Part shown: positions 25,150 to 36,681 of the stretch, piece by piece
How the letters are laid out: each line of letters starts with the position of its first letter
Position numbering within the stretch: the first letter of the stretch is position 1
Assembly: GCA_941918925.1 (NCBI GenBank)
Contig: OW799233.1
Coordinates: 125,326,833 to 125,390,832 of the forward strand
Direction of reading: 5' to 3'
Length of the DNA stretch: 64,000 bases
From: Phyto melanocephala
Taxonomy: Eukaryota > Arthropoda > Insecta > Diptera > Rhinophoridae
Position numbers and translations under genes: made by a program
The notes under the pieces: generated by a model
Seen by the model: only the letters and a program-made list of their open reading frames with translations
The model's database searches: none
Told to the model about the DNA's origin: nothing

Positions 25150-28100
25150 TTAATTGTTTTTGATACAGCCATTCCTTTGAAGTTGTTTTGTTTCCTCTTG
25201 AACTTGTTGATAAGTTGGCATTGCACAAAATTTAATGCACAACCAATCGACCAGAGGCGTGGGACAAATTGTGAACAAAAAACGGTAAAATTTGTATCTA
25301 TAAAGAAAAAGAAAATATATAGATAAAATTATGAAATTAAACGTAGTAAAGCCAACTTACCGCCATGGTTCATGCATATACAAAGCCTTTGGTTGTGTAT
25401 TAGTTAAAGCATCTTTAAATTTTTCTAGTAATAATGCATCATTCATGCTGTTTGCTGGCTTAAATCCAGAAATTATACTTAAATATTCATGGAAACGCTG
25501 AAAATATGCGCCATAAAATTCGCGTTGTTCTTGTGTGAAATTATTAAACATTAATTTAGCGTGTTCCTGTTGTCTGGCGGAAATATTACTAGACATAACA
25601 AAAGAACCGGGAATAAAGTTTACTACTTCCACACCATAGGATTGCATTTCGATACGCAAAGAGTCAGTCCAAAAACGAAGGCCAGCTTTGGAAGCAGCAT
25701 ATGGAGATGTAGCCGGCAAGGCCTATACTTTGGCAATAAAAAAAACTGTTTTATATAAATATGCAAATTCTAGTACAAATGAAAGACTGATCATCTCCAT
25801 TGAAATACATATTTTATGCAAAATAACTAAAAAAAAACACTTTCTAAATTTTATTTTTTTAACTTATGTTTTATTTATATTAAGAATTAAGAAATGAAAA
25901 AAAATTTGTTTCATTCTCACCTGTAGACCGCAATGACTCGTTATATTTATTATACGTGCCTGATGTTGTCTTACCAAAGGCATTAGTTCCCTTGTTAATC
26001 TCATGGTACCTAATAAATTAACATTTATTTGCATTTCAATTTGTGACCATGTTTGCCATTCAAATTCACCAAAACACATGACGCCTGCATTATTTACCAA
26101 AGCAGTAAATTGGTAATTATTATGATTCGTCAGTATATTTTGTAGACACTGATGTGTGTTTGCTATGGTTTCCGGTTTAAGTAAATCCAATTCGATCATT
26201 ATCATACGCTTTGGATCGTTAAGATGTTGCAGCATTTTTGCTCCATCAGAGTTTATATTGTGACATGCCGAAATTACTGTCATATTAAGGGAATGACAAT
26301 ATAAAGCTAGAGAGAAACTGTAAAATAAATATGGGTGGTTAGGAAATACAGTTTAATATTTAAATTTCAAGAAAAATTACGGCAATCGATCACGAAAGAA
26401 ATTTTACTCAAACGGTTGAGTTTACTGTGCTTTTAATATATGTATGTGACAGCGCAAAGAGAAAGGGACCTAAGGGTAAAAACAGACTTTGTTCAGGAGA
26501 GCCATTTTAAAAATTAAATGATTTTTCTATTTTTTTTAAATTGTTCATAAGGAAAACAAGTAAGAGCGCTATATTCGGCCGTGCCGAATCTTATATACCC
26601 TTCACAACGTGTAGTCACGCAATAACAGTAGTTTGTATCACCATTCATCCCATATGAAAGACGTACATACATATAAAAAAACATACATATATAAAAGCAT
26701 CCCATTGTAAAATTATAAATTTACGTATGTATGTTAAATAAAAAAAATATAAAAAAAAAAAATTAAAAAAAAAATTAAAAAAATAAAATTAAAAAAAAAA
26801 AATTAAAAAAAAATTTAAAAAAAATAATTAATATACATATATATAATAAATATAAAACAAACAAAAAAATAAAAAAAAAATTTAAAAAAAATAATAAAAA
26901 TAATATATTAAATAAAAAATATAAAAAAAAAAATTTAAAAAGAAATAAAAAAAATTTTTTTTGGCTCAGCTGGGATTCGATGCCACATTTATTCTAACCA
27001 GTATGTACATATGTACGTATATATAGCACTGTTACTTGTTTTTTTTTATTTTTTATTTAATATATTATTTATATTATTTATATTTTTATTATTTTTTTTT
27101 TTAATTTTTTTTTTTTATTTTGTTTTATATTTATTATATATATATTTAAATAATTTTTAAAAAATTTTTTTTTAATATTTTTTATTTATTTTTTTTAACG
27201 TACATACGTAAATTTATAATTTTACAATGGGATGTTTTTATATATGTATGTTTTTATATGTATGTACGTATTTCATATGAGATGAATGGTGATACAAACT
27301 ACTGTAATTGCATGACTACACGTTGTGAAGGGTATATAAGATTCGACACGGCCGAATATAGCGCTCTTACTTGTTAATGTGTATAAAATTCATTTGATTA
27401 TGTAAAAACCACAGAATATTAGATAGTCTGTGGTAAAAACATAGCAATTTTTGATAACAGTTATAAAGGTTGGTTAAATTTTAAGGGCGAATGTTGAATG
27501 TGAACCACACCTAAACGTCAAGTTTTTTTCTGCATTTCATTTGGCATTTCTTAATTTCAGACTAATTCAATTCGAACCATGGAAAGATACACAATCGAGC
27601 AACGCGTTAAAGTTATTCAGGCTTATTATGAAAATGGGCGTTGAAATCAAAATGCATTTCGTGCACTTCGTGATTCTTTTGGTCAACATAATCATTAAAA
27701 TTCGTCCACAATCGGAAGAATTGTGAAAAATATTTAAATTTCAGTAAAACAGGTCTGTATGAAATGTGAAAATATCTGTGAATGCCTTCTTAGTTCGTTG
27801 AATGGGAAACATTGCTGTTTTTCGCGATAGTGTGGCAAAAAAGCAATCCACCTCGGCTCATCATCGTGCCCAAGAATTGAACATCAACATTGTCATTGAA
27901 AATTTAGACCTTCGGATTGTGGTATGCCGCCGAAGTCGCGGCGGCCATTTGGCCGATATTTTATTTCATACATAATTGAACCATACCAATATTATCATAA
28001 TGAAAAGAAATGACATTAATTTTCTAAATTATTTGTGTTTTGTTCAAAATCATCATCTGCCCTTAAAATTTAACCACCCTTTATATTTTACACACACGAT

Positions 28101-31100
28101 TCAAATATTATTTAAATTAATGGGCATATATACGAGCATACCCACATAATTAAGAAGAAGAAATTATTGTGCTGTTTTTATAATTCAAACGATCGATTTG
28201 AGAGGATAATTTGTATGTAATTTTTTGTTACAATAACAAAACATATGAAAAATTTTTACTCAAAACGATCGTGCAGGTTCTAAAAACGTCACAAATGTTT
28301 ATGTTATTAAAAATCAACAAAGACAAAAGTATGTTGTAAGTAAGTGTTTATACAAAAGCATATGGGCTAATCCGAAAATTTTTAAACCAAAGTCAGAAAT
28401 TTAAAGTTGCCCAAAATCCAAATGTTTGTTAATGGAACAATAGGATACATATTCAAGCTTCAAAATATATAAGCAATAAGGTTTTACAGTAGTTTGTTTG
28501 ACGTACCTCTTGCTTTCATTTATTTTTGTAAAAAAGGGTATTTTTCATGGTTAAAAAAGTGGACAAAACATTTGTTTCAGTATTTAGCGTTTAGCAAAAC
28601 TTTAATTTGTTAAATTTTCTTTTATTTAAGATAAAAATCATATTTTTAAGTTATCTAATATATATTAACAATTTGAACTAAAAATGGGTACACTGTGTTG
28701 AACGTCCGTAACGAAAACAGGGTTTTTTAAGTTTAACAGAATAAATTTTAATAATTTTGTTTTCTAAACTAGCTTTATAAACAGAGCTTTTTATGCACTT
28801 TAATCTGATGAAAAAAATGAAATACATTTATTACACTTTTTTTTTAAATATAAATGACAAAGTGTGAAAAGCATGAAAATACCCAAAAATTTTATTTTAA
28901 TATTATGATGTGGAAGTAAGTGTTTATAATGGATTTTCACCTACTCAATCTGAATCTGGGCTTAAAATTGCTCTAGGTTGCCGAAAACCAAAAAAACTTC
29001 ACCTCAAAGTAACAAAAAGTGTGTTTAAATAACATGCGATCTCCCAATCTGCAACTTAAATTGAGATAAAATTCAAATTCTTCTGAAACCTTAAATAATT
29101 CCTAAAAATCAATAATTAGTTTTTAATAATTATGTTGTAAACCGCAACCACGATGTTCCCCTTCAAATATTTGGCGGTACGCCCATGCATACAATGTTTA
29201 CGTACTGGATTTTCCATTAGAAACTAAGAATTCTTTGCTACTTCGCATGGCAAAGGAGCGGTGGAAGGTGATGGCGCTGTTGTTAAGCGAAAAGTTTGGC
29301 AACTAGTAAAAGCCCAAAATCTCATCTTAAAAAACGATCGAGATTTTCACAAATTAGCAAAAAAAATATATATATAAATGGCGTTTTCCCATCTTACGTT
29401 GGTAAAAATTATGTCAAAACTATATCTGACGAAATATTAAAAACATGGATAAATGTAAAAAATATTCCAGCTCTTAAATCATATCATTATTTTTCGGGAT
29501 TTTCCCATGACAATACTATAAAAGTAGCTCGAACAGCTGGGTCTATTAAGCATAAAATACAATGTTAAATAGTTAAATAAACAAAGAAATAAATGAATAT
29601 AAGCTAATATAAGAGTAATGAAATATTCTATAATTTTTTTGTAACTAATAAATTAATAATTTACTAGATTATTCGGGATATGCTCCCAAGTAATTTTTCA
29701 ATGTAATTTATTTGGTTGTTGGGTTTAAGCTGGTTTATATGCGTTTCACTGGTGCTTATGCCAGATCATCAGTAAACCTTTTACCCAAATTCTTGAAAAA
29801 GTTTAAAATGTTATAAGTTATATTTTCAAATTCTCATTAACAAAATGAGAATTCAAAAATAAAACAAAAAACTATAAAAAACTTTTTCAAAAACCCAACC
29901 AACAATTTTTCAATAATTATTTATTTTTTATAGTTTTTTGTTTTATTTTTGAATTCTCATTTTGTTAATGAGAATTTGAAAATATAACTTACTAGCCAAA
30001 CCCGGCGCGCGTTGCTACGCCCCTTAATGAATCGAAATGCATTCTGAATTTAGTTGAATATCAAGTGCAAAAACCTAAAAATTATAATTTTTTTACGGGC
30101 GTGGCCCTGCCCACTTTTCTAATCACAAAATTGTAAAGTCATAACAGCTCAATATGTGTGCAAAGTTTCAGAATAATCGGTCCAGTGCAAGTACCTCAAA
30201 ATGATATCTTTTTTTTATGGGCGTGGCACTGCCCACCTTTCTAATAACGAAATTATTTAGTCATGACAGCTCGATATGTGTGCAAAGTTTCAGAAAAATC
30301 GGTCCAGTGTAAGTACCTCAAAATGATACCTTTTTTATGGGCGTGGCACTGCCCACTTTTCTAAATACGAAACTGTATAGTCATGACAACTCAATATGTG
30401 TGCAAAGTTTCAGAAAAATCGGTCCAGTGCAAGTACCCCAAAATGATACCTATTTTTTAATGGGCGTGGCACCGCCCACTTTTCTAATGACGAAAGTGTA
30501 AAGTCATGACAGCTCAATATTTTCGCAAAGTTTCAGAAAATTCGGTCCAGTGCAAGTAGCTAAAACTGATAACTAATTTTTTATGGGCGTGGCCCCGCCC
30601 ACTTTTTCAATCACGAAATTATAAAGCCATGACAGCTCAATATGTGTGCAAAGTTTCAGAAAAATCGGTCCAGTGCAAGTACCTCAAAATTAAAACTTTT
30701 TTAGGGGCGTGGCCCCGCCCACTTTTCTTACCACGAAATTATTAAGTCATGACAGCTCGATATGTGTGCAAAGTTTCAGAAAAATCGGTCAAGTGCAAGT
30801 AGCTAAAACTGATAACTAATTTTTTATGGGCGTGGCTCCGCCCACTTTTTTTCACCCATAAACACTCCCTGGTATGCGTACAACAACTTACCCAAGTTTG
30901 AGCCCGATCGGTTTTACAGTTTCGGAGTCTATAGCTAACACACACACACACACACACAGAGTTTCACTTTTATATATATAGATAACATTTTAAACTTTTT
31001 CAAGAATTTGAGTAAAAGGTTTACTGATGATCTGGCATAAGCACCAGTGAAATGCATATAAACCAGCTTAAACCCAACAACCAAATAAATTACATTAATA

Positions 31101-34100
31101 AATTAATAGTTACAAGGTTACAAAGATTTTTAAATACATGAATGTTTTTATATAAACAATTTGGTTTAATGGTCAAGCTCTTTCATTTGATACCAATATT
31201 GTGGGGGTTGAACGGGACAAAGCCGTTATTACGATATTTGACCCATATATTCGCCATTTTATTTAGGCCGCCATCTTGCTTTTTTACTTTTTTATAGTTT
31301 AATGTAATTTAAAATACCAGATTTGACCCATATATAATTTTTTTGTTCTCTATTTTGTATTGGCGGCAATCATGAAGTTTAATTTTTTTGAATGTCTTAT
31401 ATTGCGCAAGTCAAATTCTTTTAGATGATACCAATATTGACTCTCTCGGTTGTCTAGAAGCTGAAAAAATTGATTTTCGATTGTAAATTTTTGGAATATG
31501 TATTTAAAAAAAAAAAGTTTTTTGTCTATAACTTTACCGATTAGAGCCCGCTTTATCCAAAATTTTTCACGAATATTTTGGAATATGTATTTAAAAAAAA
31601 AAGTTTTTTGTCTATAACTTTACCGATTAGAGCCCGCTTTATCCAAAATTTTTCACGAATATTTCTAGAGGCATATTATATCTACAAATAGTAGCAAAGG
31701 TACCTATAAATTATTCTATGGCTGAAAAATTTTAATTTTGGTGGTAAAAATATGAGAAAAACAGAGGCAGTCGTGTTAAAGTGCTCATATCTCTGAAAGT
31801 TATGGGGCGATTGTGCTGATTTTCAATAGCGATTCATTCCTGGATATTTCCAAAAGATTGATACCATGCACAGGTTGATTTCAACCAACACACAGACGGG
31901 TTGATTTCAACCAACACACGGACAGACATACAGGCGTATATGGCTTAATCGTCTCCTGTATTCATAAGCTTTCAGAAAATATTTACTTTATGGGGTAGAA
32001 AATGAAAATTGGGCACCACAGTTGAAGGGTATAAAAACTTACAACAACGACAAATTTGCATATACAAAAAAAAAAAAAAAAATACAGAAATTACTGGTAG
32101 TTATTTGAATATACTCAAATAATTAGTAAAATTCATATAAATATATACTCAAACCATACTTGAAAATTCAACACATTTTACTCTGTTACATTTATTTGAG
32201 TGTGGTACGTAGTAATTTTCTGTTATGAGTTTAGGTTGTTTTTGTTTCTCTTTCAATTAAGAATTTATTCATTTAGTTTATTTAACAAAGAATGAAAAAC
32301 ACTACCTACTTAGTTAAAAAACAAACGAATGTATTCAAATTTGAGAGCAGTCATTCAGACGTCTAGTATATACATACATGATGGTAAAAACTATAAAGGG
32401 TATATAAAATTCGTCACAGCCGAATATTGCGCTTTTACTTGTTTTATAAAACTTGTGTTTAACATTTACAGCTATATTCAATACAAAATAAATTAGTTAA
32501 TTTTTTGAAAAATAGTTTCAGATTTTGTATTTATTTTTTTAATCTATACTCATAATATGATTGTGAAATAAAGTTTGTAAATAAAATATTTTTTTTTAGT
32601 TTTAATGTCGGTGTATGAAGTCAATGATTTAGAATACAAAACACGCCTTTTTTGAATTTTTGTCTGTTTTTATGAATGTCTGAACTCAATTGGTCCAAAA
32701 ACTACTGCATTGATTTTAATAAGATTTAGTATGGAGGTTTCTTGGTACCTGGGTTAACACATAGAAATATATCTCATTTTCTGTGCAAGCAATGCAGCTT
32801 GGGTTCATCTAGTAAAAAATAATGATTGATTTTTGCTGTTTTTACTTTTAGAAATTAAAACAAATTACTATTCATAATAAAAAATATTTTAGGTTTATTG
32901 ATGGCTTATTTGACAACTTAAGAAATTTTTTATGAACAGCAGTAATGATGTTATGATGCTCAATAATCTCTGAGAGAAATTACTGACTGATTGATTCATC
33001 ATCGCACAGCACAAACGCAAAGAGCTTGAATCGACCTTGAAGAATATTGCAAAGGACAAAATATTACTTCTATTATTTTTATAGTAATTTTTGCATTTTC
33101 TGAATTTATAAATATAAAATTTTGAAACTTAGTCTCCTTGATCTTGTTTCAGATAGAAAATATATATCCTTACTGTACTTTTTATTTTGCTAAATAAAAT
33201 GAATCAGAGAAACAAGTTTTCATAATATTAATTAAATAATATTTAGTAATTGAAACAAGTAAGAGCACTATATTCGGCTATGCCGAATCTTTTATACCCA
33301 CCACCAATTTGATGTATTTTTATAGCACAGAATTTATTATTTTGTTATTAACAGTAATCGCTATGGAAAAATATCTTTATCTATATCTTTTCGATGTGCT
33401 AGTAAAATGTTTTCGTAAATGAAAGTGAACGTTAAAGTAAGCGTGTCAATAAAGTGTCTGCTATTATTACAACTTATATATTTCAATATAGTCCTTTCTT
33501 CTTCCAAAATCTTTATTCATAGAGAAATTATATTCCGTTAGTTCAAAGCCTTTGACCAAAAAAAAATGCAAAATTTCAGAATCATACATCTAATTTTGTC
33601 AGTTATATTACGTTTTAAATTTTAAATATATCGAAAAATACACTGCGCGGTATAAGTTTTCGTATGACTCCTTTCTTTTTTAATTCATCGATTTTGGCAA
33701 TTTTCGGGAAAAAATATTTTTTGTACTCAGGAAATATACATTCGAAATTTCATGACTTTACGTTAAGTGTTTGGACACAGTTCCATTTCATTCGATGTTG
33801 GAAGAACATGGTTTTTTGACCTACTCTTGCATTACGAGCTTTAACTCTCTACCTAATATTCCGATTTAGCTCATATTAAACAAATCTTGTGTATAAGAAA
33901 TATTCTGGCAAAATTTGAGCCCCTAGCGTTTTCGGTTCGACCTCTATCGTGCTTTTAACAGACGGACGGACGGACATCGCTATACTTTATATACACTTTA
34001 TGGGGTCTAAAATGGATATTTCGATGTGTTACAAACGGAATGACAAAATGAATATACCCCCAACATTTTTTGGTGGCGGGTATAAAGAGAACTTGAGTAT

Positions 34101-34522
34101 TCAATAAAAAGTAAGAACTGCGCTATCGAAGTAGCGGGTAATATGCCTTCGTACTGGCATAAATAATAAAATTGTACAACATTTTGCAAAAACTTTTCAA
34201 AAAATTCATCATATTTTATTTGATATGTACATATGTACATATTATGTATGTATATGGTATCAGCACACTTTTGACTGTGCAAAAACTTTTAACTTCACAT
34301 TTTCACAGAATAAGAATTGACACTCTGGTCTTGCGTTAATAATTTAGCGTAAATTAACGAATTATTTTTCATTTCCAGACTTAAACAGGATTTTGTTATA
34401 AAAAAATCATTAACTTACCCTAATCCTGAATCACATCCTGTAATGAGAACAACATTATTGGGTGAAACTTTCCATTGTCGTCCACCTAATCCTAAAATTC
34501 TTGTTACAGCACGTAGGAACAT
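25150..34522 (-). CDS. sro: Short-chain dehydrogenase, shroud ortholog (ecdysteroid Halloween gene), four exons
   Basis: Exons on the minus strand are 34522-34419, 26317-25921, 25722-25361 and 25297-25150. All borders are GT-AG and phases close, giving 336 residues. Domain order is a classic/SDR9C-like SDR: cofactor loop VLITGCDSGLG (residues about 25-35), NNAGVMCFGE, NVNLLGTMRLTRE, IINITS (catalytic Ser), SPYAASKAG (catalytic Tyr and Lys), then a long C-terminal part with MHEPWRYKFYR and PTPLVDWLCIKF. The CGG TAA that ends the exon 3 reading frame is really a GTAAGT donor; the last 48 residues are in exon 4. Shroud acts in the prothoracic-gland 'Black Box' of ecdysone synthesis. I chose it over other SDRs because Drosophila sro lies beside kay, as here. 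The first intron is 8.1 kb, filled with transposons. The SDR call is near certain; orthology is inferred. Confidence 0.85.
26555..27375. mobile_element. DINE-like subfamily 1, palindromic composite
   Basis: Left arm is a minus copy (AACAAGTAAGAGCGCTATAT to about 27010). It is followed by a 25-bp end fragment (TATATAGCACTGTTACTTG, about 27018-27040), then a plus copy missing its first part and ending CTCTTACTTGTT. Middle sequence is A-rich on the left and T-rich on the right. Lies in sro intron 1. Confidence 0.7.
27466..28081 (+). mobile_element. Mariner-type deletion derivative with TIRs and TA target
   Basis: TIRs AAGGTTGGTTAAATTTTAAG and, inverted, AAGGGTGGTTAAATTTTAAG, flanked by TA at 27464-27465 and 28082-28083. 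Inside, MERYTIEQRVKVIQAYYENG (from 27579) is the N-terminal helix-turn-helix of a mariner-like transposase. A stop codon follows, then fragments RTPRLVENIAAFRDSVAKK and CRRSRGGHLADILFH near the end. Most of the catalytic domain is deleted. Confidence 0.85.
28082..29229. other. sro intron; no gene, one short dispersed repeat
   Basis: AT-rich. Bases about 28168-28275 share CTGTTTTTATAAT, ACGATCG, a TTGTTA..TAACAA core and a second CGATCG with 45958-46052, a short repeat of unknown type. The remainder shows nothing. Confidence 0.4.
29233..29565 (+). pseudogene. Transposon-derived protein remnant (HGKGAV motif)
   Basis: About 29247-29360 encodes SHGKGAVEGDGAVVKRKVW. After a frame change near 29365 comes VKTISDEILKTWINVKNIP and SYHYF. 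The pairing of 'ATSHGKGAxDGxGGxVKR' with a following 'KxIPxxKxxHxF' is something I recall from uncharacterised transposon-related arthropod proteins. It is truncated upstream and broken. Family assignment is tentative. Confidence 0.4.
29700..31097. repeat. Foldback element (long inverted repeats), interrupted by a Helitron
   Basis: Outer arms 29700-29817 and 30983-31097 are about 97% identical in inverted orientation (ATTTATTTGGTTGTTGGGTT and its reverse). Inner arms 29818-29885 and 29925-29991 are an essentially perfect continuation, around a loop of about 40 bp. Without the Helitron the element would be about 400 bp with arms of about 185 bp. No coding capacity. Bases TAATAAATTAATA occur near both outer ends, possibly by chance. 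Confidence 0.85.
29992..30982 (-). mobile_element. Helitron-like element, copy C, with seven internal tandem units
   Basis: Plus strand A|CTAGCCAAACCCGGCGCGCG to TTTTATATATATAGA|T. Inside are about seven units of about 120 bp, each with GGGCGTGGCNCNGCCCAC, TCATGACAGCTCAATATGTG and AAGTTTCAGAAAAATCGGTC. Then comes a (CA)n run. It sits exactly in one arm of the foldback element. Confidence 0.88.
31140..32443. mobile_element. DINE-like subfamily 2 copy with a local 87-bp duplication
   Basis: Contains TCAAGCTCTTTCATTTGATA, GGGGGTTGAA, ACACACGGACAGAC and, at its end, GAAGGGTATAAAAAC. A separate plus-strand 3' end (GGGTATATAAAATTCG to GCGCTTTTACTTGTT) lies at 32397-32443. Bases 31490-31576 and 31577-31662 are a near-perfect 87-bp tandem duplication differing mainly in A-run length. 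Confidence 0.65.
32543..32812 (+). mobile_element. Helitron-like element, second type
   Basis: A|TCTATACTCATAATATGATT to GCTTGGGTTCATCTAG|T, again TC...CTAG at an A|T target. It contains TTGGTCCAAAAACTACTGCA, unlike copies A-E internally. Confidence 0.6.
32880..33200. repeat. Short inverted relative of the 21535-22790 repeat
   Basis: CATCATCGCACAGCACAAAC and the stretch TAGTAATTTTTGCATTTTCT to GATAGAAAATATATATCCTT are the reverse complement, with few changes, of segments near 22745-22775 and 21555-21660. Only one internal unit is present. Confidence 0.55.
33255..34087 (-). mobile_element. DINE-like element, subfamily 3
   Basis: Begins AAACAAGTAAGAGCACTATA with the hairpin TTCGGCTATGCCGAA and TATACCCACCACCAA. 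It ends with CTTTATGGGGTCTAAAATGG and GGTGGCGGGTATAAAG. Same end logic as subfamily 1 but a different interior. Lies in sro intron 1. Confidence 0.65.
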
Positions 34523-35184
34523 TTTGTTACTTTTTTTTAATATTTTGTTTGTTATTGTAATTTATTTATGTTAAAGTGAAGGCCCTTGAACTTGAATACA
34601 CAATTTATTACATTTGTGTTATTATTCTAAAAACGTATTTTTTTATTTTTTGTTTTTAACGTTACTGATTTGTTTATTTTGTTTTTGTCTTATCGTTGTC
34701 CGTTTAACTCACAGACTGAAATGTGGAGAAGAGATACACGAGTATTAAGTTGCAAATGTAGGGAATTTGATTTGTGTTTTTCTTCTTATTTTTTGTTCCT
34801 CTTTAAAAAGACATTACAACGCATAAATGATGATTAAATTAAAAAAAAGAAATAAAAAAAAACAAATTTCTGGACCAGATATTGAGCTACATACAAACAT
34901 ATGTATTTTCGAATTAAAATTAGAAAAGTTTGTGCAAAAAAGAATGAAAATTAAAAATAATTGATATTTTAGAATAATTCATATACTATAATAACATTAA
35001 GTCTGTCAAATATTTAAGAAATTTTTTATATGTTTAAAATAATGTAGAGTGTACTGAAGGTTGTAGTTACTTAATATTGGTTTGTTCTTTGTTATATATG
35101 TATGTAGTATACATAATGTATGGATGTTTTTGGTAAATATTTTCCAATAAATACCGGGTTTTTTTCGTGATAAACTACACATTA
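34523..35184. other. sro 5' flank; no gene seen
   Basis: AT-rich region holding the presumed sro 5' UTR and promoter. No specific binding site can be supported. Confidence 0.45.
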
Positions 35185-35192
35185 ATAGGCAT

Positions 35193-36102
35193 TAGGGTGA
35201 TCGACTCGGTTTTAAAACCAATGGAAACACGGTTTTTTTCTTGTTTCTGCTGGCGGTTTTTTCCAAAAGGTAATTTTTTCGAATGTCGAATACACCGGTT
35301 TTTTACTTACAGGAGCCGGTTTTTTTCATTTTTTGTTTTATGTTTATTAATCCATACAATATTTATTACACAATGAATTTCCAAAAATCAGAAAATTTAT
35401 TAAATAATCTTCCATAATATTGTAAGAAATTTATTTGTTGTTTTAAAAACAAATGTAAAATAAGAAAAAAAATTAGGTTAAATATTATAATTTTTAAATG
35501 GAGAGCAGGTATTTAATATGTTGTTGCGCTTATAGTTTGCTGTGATAATCAGCTGTTCAGTTAAGTTTTTTTTACCAAATTATTGTACTTTGCAATACCT
35601 TTTGATCTCACTTTCGAATTTCATAATATTTTGCTTCTACGAAATCTAGCGACTTGTACCTACTAAAGACTACCCATAGCTTAACTAATATCTTTGATAA
35701 CATATGACTTGCATATATAGTTTGGCACACAAAAGGTCATTATTACAACTTGCCTGCAAAGTTAATGTTAGTAAAAGTTAAATTTGACTACAGTGAGCAG
35801 TGAAGTGACTTTTTAATATTTTTCATTATTACAACCTCCTTTTATTTTTAAATAACGGCATTTTATAATAATGCCATTGAATTTGTGTCAACTTAAAATG
35901 CAATTAAACCATAGAACAAACTAGTTTTTACCTTTATATGTATCTCTGTCATGGGTATAAGAAAGAATTATATTTTATGTATTCGACCGGTTAACCGGTT
36001 TTTTCTAAATTTTCAAAAAAGCAAACGGTTTTTTCTTTAATGCTAAATTTCAAACTATTTGAAAACCGGTTTCTTAAAAATGTCGAATAATCGATCACCC
36101 TA
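35193..36102. mobile_element. Non-autonomous hAT-type element with 8-bp TSD
   Basis: TIR TAGGGTGATCGA at 35193-35204 and its inverse at 36091-36102. Perfect 8-bp target-site duplication ATAGGCAT at 35185-35192 and 36103-36110. Subterminal regions repeat ACCGGTTTTTT-type motifs in both orientations. The interior is AT-rich and non-coding, 910 bp in all. Confidence 0.9.
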
Positions 36103-36110
36103 ATAGGCAT

Positions 36111-36681
36111 ACAGTTTGCCATGGATATACTCATTCTGCAAGTAATATAATGCAAAATTAATTTTACAAAATTGTTTACATTTCTAATTAATTTCTAAAT
36201 TTCCTAAATTATTAAACTTTCTAAAACATTTTTTAAATTAAATTGTAAACATCAAAGAATATTGATAATATTTCTGTATTAGCCCAGTGGAATTCATTTT
36301 AGAAACCAGGGTATCAATTCTGGTTCTATGAAAAGTTTTTGTGTGCTTCCATACGCTTTCCAATACAAAAACTTTTCATTTCACAGTTTTCAGAATGAGA
36401 ATTGAGCACCAGCTCCGATTTTATCATTAGCATTCTTTATCTGTATACACTGAGCTGTAATATTATAGCTGCATCTTAATTTTAGGTACCTATTTCTTAT
36501 ATTATCACAAAAATTAGAAAATATTTACATATTTATAATAACATCTGAAAGAACATTAAAAATTAATGACAATAGGAACAAAAATCTTTTCTTTTTTTTT
36601 TTAATTTTCAGGCGCTATATTATTATAGCCGCAGTATTAAAAATCTTGTGTTTTACTTGGCTAACGGTTTTTTCTTTTCTG
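36111..36681. other. No gene seen
   Basis: AT-rich spacer. A diverged inverted pair (CTATGAAAAGTTTTTGTG and CAAAAACTTTTCATTTCAC, about 36328-36380) could form a hairpin. Confidence 0.4.

Noticed and set aside
30095..30860. CRISPR-like array (regular ~120-bp units with palindromes)
   Set aside because: Eukaryotic context, units are contiguous without unique spacers, and the whole array lies inside a Helitron with defined ends.
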